64,000 nt of DNA. Origin: Leifsonia psychrotolerans. GTDB taxonomy: Bacteria > Actinomycetota > Actinomycetes > Actinomycetales > Microbacteriaceae. The notes under the pieces were generated by a model that saw nothing but the letters and a program-made list of their open reading frames with translations, did not search any database and was not told the origin of the DNA. Both the position numbers and the translations under genes were made by a program. The DNA lies in contig NZ_JACCFM010000001.1 in the NCBI RefSeq assembly GCF_013410665.1, positions 2,604,001 through 2,668,000 of the forward strand. Direction: 5' to 3'. Shown here piece by piece: positions 42,336 to 50,251 of this stretch; position 1 is the stretch's first letter; the number at the start of each line of letters is the position of its first letter.

Positions 42336-43784
42336 TTAGAACTGCTCGGCCTCGGTCGAACCGACGAGGGCGAGGGTGGCGCTGGTGGGATTCAGCGCGG
42401 TGGCGACCCGATCGAAGTAGCCTGTGCCGACCTCCCGCTGGTGGCGGGTTGCGGTGTAGCCGGCGCTCTCTGAAGCGAACTCGGCCTCCTGCAGATCGAC
42501 ATAAGCACTCATCGCTCGCTCGGCGTAGTCGGCCGCGAGCGTGAACATCGAGTGGTTGAGCGCATGAAAACCAGCCAGCGTGATGAACTGGAACGTATAG
42601 CCGCAGGCAGCAAGTTCCCGTTGGAAAGCGGCGATCTGCTCGTCGGTGAGGTGGGATTTCCAGTTGAACGACGGCGAGCAGTTGTAGGCCAGCTTCTTGC
42701 CAGGGAAGTCCTGGTGGATGCGTGCGGCGAAGCGCTGAGCGAGTTCGAGGTCGGGCTCGGCACTTTCGACCCAGAGCAGGTCGGCGTACGGCGCGTAGGC
42801 CAGACCACGGGAGATGACCGTGTCAATGCCGTTGGTGACCTCATAGAACCCCTCCGCGGTGCGCGTTCCCGTGAGGAACGGTTCGTCGCGCGGGTCGATG
42901 TCGCTGGTGAGCAGGGTCGCGGCGAGCGCGTCGGTGCGCGCGATGATGAGCGAGGGTACGCCCGCGACATCCGCGGCCAGTCGTGCGGCATTCAGCGTGC
43001 GCACGTGCTGGCTCGTGGGAACGAGTACTTTACCGCCCATGTGGCCGCACTTCTTCTCGCTGGCGAGCTGGTCTTCCCAGTGCACTCCGGCTGCGCCGGC
43101 CTCGATCATCGAGTGCATGAGCTCATAGGCGTTGAGCGGGCCACCGAATCCGGCTTCGGCGTCGGCGACGATGGGTGCCATCCAGTCGCGGGGTTCCGCC
43201 GGCTCCGTGGATGCCGCGGCCTCCGAACCGCCCGGCGAGCCCACACCGCTGGTCGAGCCCACACCGCTGGTCGAGCCCACACCGCTGGTCGAGCCCACAC
43301 CGCTGGTCGAGCTTGTCGAGACCCCCGAAGCGGCCTCCGCAGCCTCGATCTGGTCGGCGCGCAGCAGAGCGTTGTTGATGCGGCGCACGACGGCCGGCAC
43401 CGAGTTGGCGGGGTAGAGCGACTGGTCTGGGTAGGTCTGACCGGACAGGTTCGCGTCTGCGGCAACCTGCCAGCCCGAGAGGTAGATGGCTTTGAGCCCG
43501 GCGCGCACTTGCTGCACGGCCTGGTTGCCGGTGAGAGCGCCGAGCGCCGCGACCCATTCCGGTTTCTCGGGGGTTCCGTTCTGGTTGACGAGCTCCCACA
43601 GCTTTTCGGCGCCACGGCGGGCCAGTGTGCGATCTTCCCGCACGGTGCCGCGCAGGGCGATGACATCATCGGCGGTGTAATCGCGACGGATGCCGTCCCA
43701 GCGCGGGTCGGCGGCCCACTCGAGGGCGAGCTCTGCTGCGGTCTGGGTCTGGTCGCCGGGGCGGGGAGCGTTTGTGCGGGTCAT
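42336..43784 (-). CDS. aceA: Isocitrate lyase with repeat-encoded internal insertion
   Basis: The 482-residue enzyme cleaves isocitrate to succinate and glyoxylate. The active-site signature KKCGHM is present, as are [30 protein letters not shown] and NCSPSFNWK. Between [17 protein letters not shown] and RDWMAPIV, where relatives have about 10 residues, there is an extra stretch with four STSGVG repeats and a Pro/Ala/Glu-rich tail, encoded by the repeat at 43240-43323. The loop is outside the barrel, so activity should survive. GGAGG lies 5 nt before ATG 43784. First gene of aceA-aceB. Confidence 0.96.
   Translation of the reverse strand: MTRTNAPRPGDQTQTAAELALEWAADPRWDGIRRDYTADDVIALRGTVREDRTLARRGAEKLWELVNQNGTPEKPEWVAALGALTGNQAVQQVRAGLKAIYLSGWQVAADANLSGQTYPDQSLYPANSVPAVVRRINNALLRADQIEAAEAASGVSTSSTSGVGSTSGVGSTSGVGSTSGVGSPGGSEAAASTEPAEPRDWMAPIVADAEAGFGGPLNAYELMHSMIEAGAAGVHWEDQLASEKKCGHMGGKVLVPTSQHVRTLNAARLAADVAGVPSLIIARTDALAATLLTSDIDPRDEPFLTGTRTAEGFYEVTNGIDTVISRGLAYAPYADLLWVESAEPDLELAQRFAARIHQDFPGKKLAYNCSPSFNWKSHLTDEQIAAFQRELAACGYTFQFITLAGFHALNHSMFTLAADYAERAMSAYVDLQEAEFASESAGYTATRHQREVGTGYFDRVATALNPTSATLALVGSTEAEQF
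43240..43323 (-). repeat. GGTCGAG repeat array inside the aceA reading frame
   Basis: Four identical 18-bp units CCCACACCGCTGGTCGAG (43240-43257, 43258-43275, 43276-43293, 43294-43311) followed by CTTGTCGAGACC, so that the last unit and tail form the 19-bp motif GGTCGAGCTTGTCGAGACC. Read on the minus strand they encode [14 protein letters not shown] repeats in frame with isocitrate lyase. Confidence 0.96.
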
Positions 43785-43944
43785 GGTGGCCTCCGTGGGG
43801 CATCGCGGTCTGTGCGGGTGGTTGCATCAACTCTGCGATCCCCGCACCGCCCGCGACCCAACTTTCCGAGCAGAAATTCCCCGCTTCTTCCGTGCTGCGA
43901 AACTCTCGTGCCCCTGCCGGTCGTGCCTCGGGCACATATAGCCC

Positions 43945-44003
43945 GTGAGGTCGCGCAACTGACCCTCCAGTTGCCTCCGGAAGGGTCATCTGCGCGACCT
44001 CAC
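43945..44003. repeat. 59-bp palindromic element, copy 1
   Basis: GTGAGGTCGCGCA at the left and TGCGCGACCTCAC at the right form 13-bp terminal arms; inner TGACCCT and AGGGTCA arms extend the hairpin. A second copy with the same layout lies at 45184-45242. The two flank the DUF559-like gene. It lies upstream of aceA (start 43784) and after the stop of the DUF559-like gene (44043), so it might also act as a terminator. Confidence 0.85.
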
Positions 44004-44042
44004 CTGCCGCGACGGGGTGTGAGGCACCGGATGCAGTGAGAC

Positions 44043-45038
44043 TCACCGGGTCGGCGGGTTCAGATCAACGGGATGAACGGCGGGATAGAAGGCGAGTGTG
44101 TCTCGGATCAGTTCGAGCAGCGCCTGTCGGTCGGCCAGCTCAGTGCCAGCGATCTCGATTACCTGCCATCCGGCGGATGCCATCCGGGCCTTTCGCGTGA
44201 GGTCTTTGCGCCAACGGCCCGGTTCGGTGCGGTGATAGTCACCCTGATATTCGAAGGCAACACGGTGGGCAGGAAAGCTGAGGTCACCCCACGCAATAAT
44301 CTCGCCGCGAATGTTCCTCACCGGATAGTTTGCGTGAAAGCCCCGGATTCCAGCGCACACAACCGTCACCCGAATGACGGATTCTGGCGGCGAGTCGGCG
44401 CGCTCGTCAAGCAACTCGAGGGCCTCGCGGAGGAGCGCCCGACCGCGTCGGGCTGGGTGGGCGTCAATCGCGGCGGCCAGATTTGCCCGGCTTGCCAACG
44501 GGTTCTTGTAATGAATGATGCGGTCGCCGGCGGCCACGAGGTCTTCCAGATCGAGCACGGCAGCGAGATCGCACCAGGTGCGGGGTACCGATGTCACTCG
44601 CAGTCCGCTGCAGGTGCCGACGTCTCGCGGATCAATCTGCAACTTATGGCCAATCACCCCACTGGCGCGGCTGGCGCACTCCGGCGAAGGCATCCCGACA
44701 TGCAGCGCGGGCCTGGCCGCGAGTTCGATCGGCACAGGAATTCCAAGGATCAACGCGGCGGTCGTGCCGCAGAAGAATGCGGCCTCCGGAAGTCGAACAT
44801 GCAAGGACCGAGCATCTCGGATGCGTTCGGCAACGAGGGCGCGGGTACCGTCGCCGGTGTAGGTCGCGGTGTACACAATGGCCGACGTCCTCTTCGACCG
44901 GGGAACACGAACTCCGTGGAACGGCCGCTCAAGGTCACGTCCGCGAAGCCGACTTCTGCTGATTCCTTGCGCAGTCGCGGCGCTCGTTGTAAACGGTCCC
45001 GACGCGAGGCTTGGTGGTAAAGGGTGTCGAGGTTCCAT
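44043..45038 (-). CDS. DUF559/Vsr-like protein with AbiEi-like N-terminus
   Basis: From ATG 45038 the product has 331 residues. The first 40 residues resemble a winged-helix segment (GPFTTSAATAQGISRSRLRGRDLERPFHGVRVP). The middle has LPEAAFFCGTTAALILGIPVP and VTSVPRTWCDLAAVLDLEDLV; the C-terminal domain shows GDLSFPAHRVAFEYQGDYHR, DLTRKARMASAGWQVIEI, the D/E-x(n)-E-x-Q type nuclease core of DUF559. Architecture matches the protein at 584-1627. The gene is bracketed by the two 59-bp palindromes, which suggests it may have moved as a unit. The longer frame upstream contains repeat DNA and was rejected. Function unknown. Confidence 0.78.
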   Translation of the reverse strand: MEPRHPLPPSLASGPFTTSAATAQGISRSRLRGRDLERPFHGVRVPRSKRTSAIVYTATYTGDGTRALVAERIRDARSLHVRLPEAAFFCGTTAALILGIPVPIELAARPALHVGMPSPECASRASGVIGHKLQIDPRDVGTCSGLRVTSVPRTWCDLAAVLDLEDLVAAGDRIIHYKNPLASRANLAAAIDAHPARRGRALLREALELLDERADSPPESVIRVTVVCAGIRGFHANYPVRNIRGEIIAWGDLSFPAHRVAFEYQGDYHRTEPGRWRKDLTRKARMASAGWQVIEIAGTELADRQALLELIRDTLAFYPAVHPVDLNPPTR

Positions 45039-45183
45039 CCGAACAGCCTGCGAGGGGAGCCCGCCCCGTGCGGAAGGGGGCGGCCAGATCGTGCAGAGAC
45101 TCGGCATCCGTCTCGCTGTGGAGGAGCCAACAGTGTGGCCCGCAGCAGCCTCCCGACGCCGGGGCAGCCCCCGCCTCTGCCTG

Positions 45184-45242
45184 GTGAGGGAGCGCAAATG
45201 ACCCTTCCGGAGCCGACCGAAGGGTCATCTGCGCGACCTCAC
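45184..45242. repeat. 59-bp palindromic element, copy 2
   Basis: GTGAGGgAGCGCA and TGCGCGACCTCAC are the arms, with inner TGACCCTTCCGG and GAAGGGTCA arms. It has the same orientation and length as copy 1 (43945-44003), with a few changes in the left arm and in the loop. Located 146 bp upstream of the DUF559-like start. Confidence 0.85.
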
Positions 45243-45260
45243 GGAAATAGTGGTGGCGGC

Positions 45261-45325
45261 ATGAGACAGGCAGCGGGAGAGGCAGCGGGAGAGGCAGCGA
45301 AGCAGGCCGCGAAGCAGGCACACGA
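45261..45325 (+). repeat. Short tandem repeat in the leader of the first pot operon
   Basis: After ATG 45261 the bases repeat GGCAGCGGGAGA and then GAAGCAGGCCGC-type units, encoding AAGEAAGEAAKQAAKQA. A small open frame of 67 codons (45261-45464) runs into the start of the ATPase gene at 45442. No ribosome site precedes the ATG, so a leader peptide is possible but unproven. Low-complexity slippage is the simpler view. Confidence 0.5.
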
Positions 45326-45441
45326 CGACGACGAAATCAGCATCAAAAGAGTCAGTTCCTGCGCATTCCGTTGCTTTCTGATCGTCTACACGATTGAATA
45401 CGAGGCACGAGGTACGGCTTCACTGTGGAGGTACGCACGAC

Positions 45442-46683
45442 GTGATTGTTCCCCTGGCCCCTGAGCTCACTCCGTCCCGACCCGCCTCGGCGTCCGGACC
45501 AGACGGAGAGCCGGTCGGCACCGTCGTACTCGAGAAGGTGAGCAAACTCTTCGGCGCCCAAACCGCCGTCGATGCCATCGACCTCCGCGTGGAGCCGGGC
45601 GAATTCCTCTCGTTGCTCGGCCCATCCGGCTGTGGAAAAACGACGACACTGCGCATGCTGGCCGGCTTCGAACACCCCGATGCCGGCAACATCCGCATCT
45701 CGGGGCGCAACGTGATCGGCATCCCGCCCTATAAACGCAACGTCAACACTGTTTTCCAGGCCTACGCCCTGTTTCCCCACCTCACTGTCGCCGACAATGT
45801 GGCGTATGGGCTCGTGCAGAAGCGCCTGCCGAAATCTGAGATCCGCGAACGCGTCATCTCGGCGCTCGACACCGTGCGGATGCTGCGCTTTGCGGACCGC
45901 AAACCAACCCAGCTCTCGGGCGGTCAGCAGCAACGCGTCGCCCTGGCCCGTGCGCTCATCAACCGTCCGGCGGTGCTGCTGCTCGACGAACCGCTCGGCG
46001 CTCTCGACCGGCAGCTGCGTGAGGAGATGCAGCTCGAACTGAAACTGCTGCAATCGCGGCTCGGAATCACCTTCATTTTTGTCACCCACGACCAGGGTGA
46101 GGCACTGTCAATGAGCGACCGGATTGCTATCCTGCGTGACGGTCGCATCGAACAACTCGCCGACGCAGACACCATCTACGGCTCACCGAGCACGGCCTAC
46201 GTGGCCGGGTTCGTCGGCCAGCAGAACTTTCTGGCCGGGGTGCTCACGGGCGTGCCCGGAGTGCTCGACACCCCGGTCGGCCGCATCCGGGCAACGCACC
46301 CCGCGGGATCCGGCACCGAACTCTTGACCGGCCCCGTCGGCCAAGCCGCACAGGCGGCGATCCGACCCGAGTTTGTCTCGATCGAAGCGGATGCGCCGGC
46401 CCGAGATTCGTCCACCGACAACACGGTCGCCGGCACACTGCTCAGCGTCTCGCACCTCGGCGAAACCCTGCAATACGTCGTCGAGCTGCCGACCGGGCAG
46501 ACACTGCTCACCCGCCGCCCACGGCATGGTGCGGCTCGGCTTGAGCTGGGCGAAGCGGTCTGGTGCAGCTGGCCGGCCGAATGCGTGCTGCTCTATCCGG
46601 ACGCCGACTCCCCCTCCGACCTCGAGCCGATCTCACCCAACGTCACCGCCCTTGCCCCCACCCAGCCCGACACACAGTTCTAA
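45442..46683 (+). CDS. Polyamine ABC importer ATPase, PotA type (copy 1)
   Basis: The 413-residue ATPase starts with GTG at 45442, preceded by GGAGG at 10 nt. It has Walker [11 protein letters not shown]-loop NVNTVFQAYALFPH, signature LSGGQQQR, Walker B LLLDEPLGALD and H-loop FVTHDQGEA. The C-terminal part (about 280-400) is a TOBE domain (AAIRPEFVSIEAD, ETLQYVVELPTG, GEAVWCSWPAE). It energises uptake through the two permeases encoded downstream. First of four genes. A second, similar set is at 53515-57686. Confidence 0.93.
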   Translation: MIVPLAPELTPSRPASASGPDGEPVGTVVLEKVSKLFGAQTAVDAIDLRVEPGEFLSLLGPSGCGKTTTLRMLAGFEHPDAGNIRISGRNVIGIPPYKRNVNTVFQAYALFPHLTVADNVAYGLVQKRLPKSEIRERVISALDTVRMLRFADRKPTQLSGGQQQRVALARALINRPAVLLLDEPLGALDRQLREEMQLELKLLQSRLGITFIFVTHDQGEALSMSDRIAILRDGRIEQLADADTIYGSPSTAYVAGFVGQQNFLAGVLTGVPGVLDTPVGRIRATHPAGSGTELLTGPVGQAAQAAIRPEFVSIEADAPARDSSTDNTVAGTLLSVSHLGETLQYVVELPTGQTLLTRRPRHGAARLELGEAVWCSWPAECVLLYPDADSPSDLEPISPNVTALAPTQPDTQF

Positions 46684-46692
46684 GGAATCGCC

Positions 46693-47874
46693 ATGTCTCG
46701 CGCAGACCAGACCGTTCGCATCCTCGCAAGCACATCAGCCTCCCGGATCATCGCCAGCGAGCTCTCCCGACGCCGCTTCCTCGGCTTCGCGGCCGCCGCA
46801 GCCGGCACCGGCCTGCTCGCCGCCTGCAGCAGCCCCGGCGCGGATCCTTCAGCGGTGGCCACCGGCGGGCCTCTCGAAGCGAAACTGTCGATCTACACCT
46901 GGGGCGACTACGACAACCCGACGGTACTCAGCGACTTCACGGCCGACAAAGGCCCGAAGATCGTGCTCGATTCGTTCGCCTCAAACGAAGAGATGATCTC
47001 GAAGCTCGTGGCGGCAAAGGGAACGAGCGGATACGACATTGTCGTTCCGACCGGCCCGTTCATTCCTCAGATGGTTGAGAACAAACTGCTCACGAAGCTC
47101 AACCTCGACCTCATCCCGAACCTCACGCACATGGACCCGGCCTTCCTCGGTCAGGCCTGGGATCCGGCCAACGACTACTCGATCTGCAAGGCGTGGGGCA
47201 CGACCGGCTTTGTCTACGACAAAACCAAGATCACGCGCGAACTCACCAGCTGGGACGACTTCATCGACGCGGCCCAGAACGAGGCCAGCGGCAAGACGTC
47301 TGTGCTCGACGACCCGGCCGAGCTCACCGGGTTGTACTTCTGGACGCACGGCATCGATTGGAACACAACAGACCCGGAGCACCTCGACGCGGCCGAGAAC
47401 TTCGTCGTCAACGACCTCGCCCCACACGTTGCGGCGTTCGACAGCTACCCCGGGGGTTCCGCCATCCCTCAGGCGACACACATGCTCATGCAGGCGTGGA
47501 ATGGCGACGCCCGTATCGGCATTCTGGAGAGCCCGGATCCCGACCGCTGGGTCTGGCGGCTTGGTACCCCAGCGACCGAGCTCTGGATGGACAACTGGGC
47601 AATCGCCGCCGGCGCCCCCAATCCCGAGGCCGCCCACGCGTTCATCAACTACGTGCTTGAGCCCGAGGTACAGGTGCGTCAGCTTGACTACATCGGTTAT
47701 CACACCGGCGCCTCGAACATCGAAGACCTCGCCGCAGAGAATGACCTCCCCATGCTCGACCTGGTCTTCTTCGGCCCCGAGCAGATCGCAACGATGAGCA
47801 CGGGCGAAGTGACCGAGGCTCAAGAGCGTATCGTCGAAATCTGGAACAAGGCACGGGCTGCGGCCGGCGCCTAA
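46693..47874 (+). CDS. Polyamine-type ABC substrate-binding lipoprotein (copy 1)
   Basis: The 393-residue protein has a twin-arginine-like lipoprotein signal (SRRRFLGFAAAAAGTG) with lipobox LAAC, Cys45. The mature domain is a PotD/PotF-type family: KLSIYTWGDYDNPTVLSDF, GYDIVVPTGPFIPQM, AWGTTGFVYDKTKI and WMDNWAIAAGAPNPEAAHAF. It captures polyamine or a similar cation outside the membrane. The paralogue at 54626-55789 is recognisably similar throughout, indicating duplication. Confidence 0.92.
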   Translation: MSRADQTVRILASTSASRIIASELSRRRFLGFAAAAAGTGLLAACSSPGADPSAVATGGPLEAKLSIYTWGDYDNPTVLSDFTADKGPKIVLDSFASNEEMISKLVAAKGTSGYDIVVPTGPFIPQMVENKLLTKLNLDLIPNLTHMDPAFLGQAWDPANDYSICKAWGTTGFVYDKTKITRELTSWDDFIDAAQNEASGKTSVLDDPAELTGLYFWTHGIDWNTTDPEHLDAAENFVVNDLAPHVAAFDSYPGGSAIPQATHMLMQAWNGDARIGILESPDPDRWVWRLGTPATELWMDNWAIAAGAPNPEAAHAFINYVLEPEVQVRQLDYIGYHTGASNIEDLAAENDLPMLDLVFFGPEQIATMSTGEVTEAQERIVEIWNKARAAAGA

Positions 47875-47892
47875 CGCCGGGCAGGTTGATTC

Positions 47893-48852
47893 GTGACGAC
47901 GCTGATCCGCGAGCAGGAATCTGAGGCCGCGCCTCCTGCACACGACTCCCGGCCGCCCCGACGCCCATTCCGGATGCCCGGGGCCACGTTAGCCCTGCCG
48001 GCCTGGGCCTGGCTGCTACTCTTCTTCGTCGCGCCCGTCGGCATGGTGATCTGGTTCAGCTTCGGCTACAAGCCGGGCATCTTCGGAACTCATGCCAACG
48101 ACATCCTGAGCCTTGACCGCTATGCCGAAGCACTCTCCCCGACGTTCTTCGCCACGTTTCTCAACACCTTCTGGGTGGGCGTGACCGGAACCACTCTGTG
48201 CCTGCTCATCTCGTTCCCAGTCGCCTATTGGATGGCGGTCAAGGCGCCGGTCAGCCGGCGCGGCCTGTTGCTGGCCGCGATCATGGTGCCGTTCTGGACG
48301 AACTTTCTGGTGCGCACGATCGGCTGGCAGGTGATCCTCGCTCCGGAGGGCTGGCTCTCGACGCTGCTGCAGTCGGTCGGGCTGCTCGACGGCGCTCTCG
48401 AGATTCTCTACACCCGTCAAGCCGTGCTGATCGGTGTCGTCTACAACTACCTGCCGCTCATGATTCTGCCGCTGTTCGTGGCGTTCGACCGGGTCGGCCC
48501 GGGACTGCGTGAGGCGAGCAAAGACCTCGGCGCTGCCCGCTTCGCGACCTTCATGCAGGTCACGTTGCCGCTGGCCCGCCCCGGCATCATCGCCGGAGCC
48601 TTGCTCGTCTACATTCCGCTGATGGGCGACTACATCACCGCGACCGTGCTCGGCGGGGCCAAGGGCAATATGATCGGCCAACTCGTCGCCAGCCAATTCC
48701 AAACCGCACAGAACTGGGCGCTCGGCTCGGCCATGGCGGTCGTGTTGATCCTCGTGATCCTGGCGAGCGCCGCCGCCGTTGGCCTGCTGATCTGGCTGAT
48801 CGCGCTTCCGTTCCGCCGCCGCCGACACCTGCACATTGGGAGTGACGCATGA
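47893..48852 (+). CDS. Polyamine ABC permease, PotB type (copy 1)
   Basis: The 319-residue membrane protein starts with GTG 47893. Six helices follow a basic N-terminus. Conserved parts are GMVIWFSFGYKPGIFG, VPFWTNFLVRTIGWQVIL, YNYLPLMILPLFVAFD and the EAA loop EASKDLGAARFATFMQVTLP, then ITATVLGGAKGNMIGQL. It forms the channel with the PotC-type protein encoded next, whose start overlaps its stop by 4 bp (ATGA). Confidence 0.92.
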   Translation: MTTLIREQESEAAPPAHDSRPPRRPFRMPGATLALPAWAWLLLFFVAPVGMVIWFSFGYKPGIFGTHANDILSLDRYAEALSPTFFATFLNTFWVGVTGTTLCLLISFPVAYWMAVKAPVSRRGLLLAAIMVPFWTNFLVRTIGWQVILAPEGWLSTLLQSVGLLDGALEILYTRQAVLIGVVYNYLPLMILPLFVAFDRVGPGLREASKDLGAARFATFMQVTLPLARPGIIAGALLVYIPLMGDYITATVLGGAKGNMIGQLVASQFQTAQNWALGSAMAVVLILVILASAAAVGLLIWLIALPFRRRRHLHIGSDA

Positions 48853-49763
48853 CGACTCAGAATCTGCCGGACACACGGGCTGCTGCGACACCGACTACGG
48901 CAACAACGGTCATCGCCGCTCGCCCGCAACGCACCCTGCTCGACCGGTCGATGGCGGTGTGGAGCGCCCTCGTCTTCCTCTTTCTGTTCGCTCCAATTCT
49001 TGTGATCATCGTCTACTCGTTCAACACCGGTCGGCTGCTCGTGGCGTGGGACGGCTTCGGCTTCGATGCCTTCCAGACCATGTTGAGTAAGCCCGCCATC
49101 CGCGATGCCGTCTGGGTGTCCATCCGCACGGGCTTGATCTCGGCGATCTTCGCGACGTTCATCGGCACCCTTGCCGGCGTTGCTATGGCCAGGCGCCCCG
49201 GTAAATGGGTCGCCTGGTTCGCGTTTCTACTCATTCTGGTGACGGTGACGCCCGAGATCGTCGACGCCGTCGCGTTGCTGCCGTGGCTGGTCTTTCTCGG
49301 GCAGGATGCCGGCCTCGCCGTTTTCAATGATGGGATCGTGCGCCTGGTCATCGGGCATTCACTGTTCTCGATCGCAGTCGTGTCGTACATCGTGCGCTCT
49401 CGGCTCGTCGGCCTCGACGAGAATCTGGAGGAGGCATCCGCCGATCTCTACGCCCCTCCGCTGCCGACGTTCCGCAAAGTGACGTTGCCGCTGGTGATGC
49501 CCGCCGTGCTTGCCGGCGGGCTGCTCGCGTTCACGCTCAGCCTCGACAACACCGTGGTGTCGGCCTTCATCCAGGTCTCGGGCTCGACGCCCTGGCCGGT
49601 CTATGTGCTGAGTGCAGTGCGAAGCGGTCTGCGCCCCGAGATCGCCGCGGTCTCGACGGTCATGCTGCTGCTCACGCTCGGAGCACTGGCACTCGTCGCG
49701 TGGGTGCTGAAGCGTTCAGGCGACTCGGCCACGCAGATCGCCAAGACCATGGGCGGCGGCTGA
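48849..49763 (+). CDS. Polyamine ABC permease, PotC type (copy 1)
   Basis: The 304-residue permease has six helices (first one LVFLFLFAPILVIIVYSFNTG), conserved LVTVTPEIVDAVALLPWLVFLG and the EAA loop EEASADLYAPPLPTFRKVTLP, followed by FTLSLDNTVVSAFIQVSGSTPWPVYVLSAV. It is the last intact gene of this operon. After it come a gene remnant and a repeat array. Confidence 0.92.
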   Translation: MTTQNLPDTRAAATPTTATTVIAARPQRTLLDRSMAVWSALVFLFLFAPILVIIVYSFNTGRLLVAWDGFGFDAFQTMLSKPAIRDAVWVSIRTGLISAIFATFIGTLAGVAMARRPGKWVAWFAFLLILVTVTPEIVDAVALLPWLVFLGQDAGLAVFNDGIVRLVIGHSLFSIAVVSYIVRSRLVGLDENLEEASADLYAPPLPTFRKVTLPLVMPAVLAGGLLAFTLSLDNTVVSAFIQVSGSTPWPVYVLSAVRSGLRPEIAAVSTVMLLLTLGALALVAWVLKRSGDSATQIAKTMGGG

Positions 49764-49828
49764 TTGATCCGGCCCAGCCCAGTCGTCACCGATCACCCGC
49801 ATTCGTTCAGCAAGGAGCTCGACCACAC

Positions 49829-50011
49829 GCCGTCTTCGTGCCCGAGCAGCGCATCGATCTGGCCAGTTCCCCCACCGCGTATACGGCCGGCTCGGCCTGG
49901 GTCAACCACCGTGACGAGACCGGCACAATCGAGGTGGGCCAGCTCGCGGACTTTGCTGTGCTCGATCGCAACCCGTTCGACGGCCCGGCCGAGCTGATCG
50001 GAACCACCCGG
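49829..50011 (+). pseudogene. Remnant of a YtcJ-type amidohydrolase, C-terminal part only
   Basis: In one plus-strand frame, bases 49829-50011 encode FVPEQRIDLASSPTAYTAGS, WVNHRDETGTIEVGQLADFA and VLDRNPFDGPAELIGTTRV, a clear C-terminal segment of amidohydrolase-3 (YtcJ-like) enzymes, which are normally 500 or more residues. There is no N-terminal part in the 65 bp between this and the potC stop. The homology ends exactly where the GGTCGAG repeat begins (GTCGAG of the last codons). The gene was deleted at its 5' end and cut at its 3' end, most simply by recombination at the repeat. Confidence 0.85.
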
Positions 50012-50188
50012 GTCGAGCCACCCCGCTGGTCGAGCACACCCCGCTGGTCGAGCGCACCCCGCTGGTCGAGCACACCCCGCTGGTCGAGCCTGTCGAGACC
50101 CAGCACCCCGTCTCGAGACCCAGTCACGAGATCTCGACACGCTCGATCAACGCACAGGACCGACTCGACACGCTCGATCAACGCACAG
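50010..50188. repeat. GGTCGAG repeat array, intergenic copy at 50 kb
   Basis: Four 18-bp units of the CACCCCGCTGGTCGAGCA type, then GGTCGAGCCTGTCGAGACC (50082-50100) and, after a 29-nt spacer, GATCTCGACACGCTCGATC (50130-50148), its near-complement, forming a long hairpin. A second partial arm (CTCGACACGCTCGATCAACG) follows to 50188. It lies between the amidohydrolase remnant and the XRE regulator. Confidence 0.93.
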
Positions 50189-50251
50189 ACGCGCAGAATA
50201 AGCACGATTCTTCTGTTTGTGTCGCGCGTGGTGTCGTGTGACGATGGGGGC

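Noticed and set aside
43240..43323. Sequencing or assembly artefact as explanation of the 18-bp units in aceA
   Set aside because: The same family with different flanks is present at five places with sequence variants, so the repeat is real; only exact copy number could be an assembly issue.
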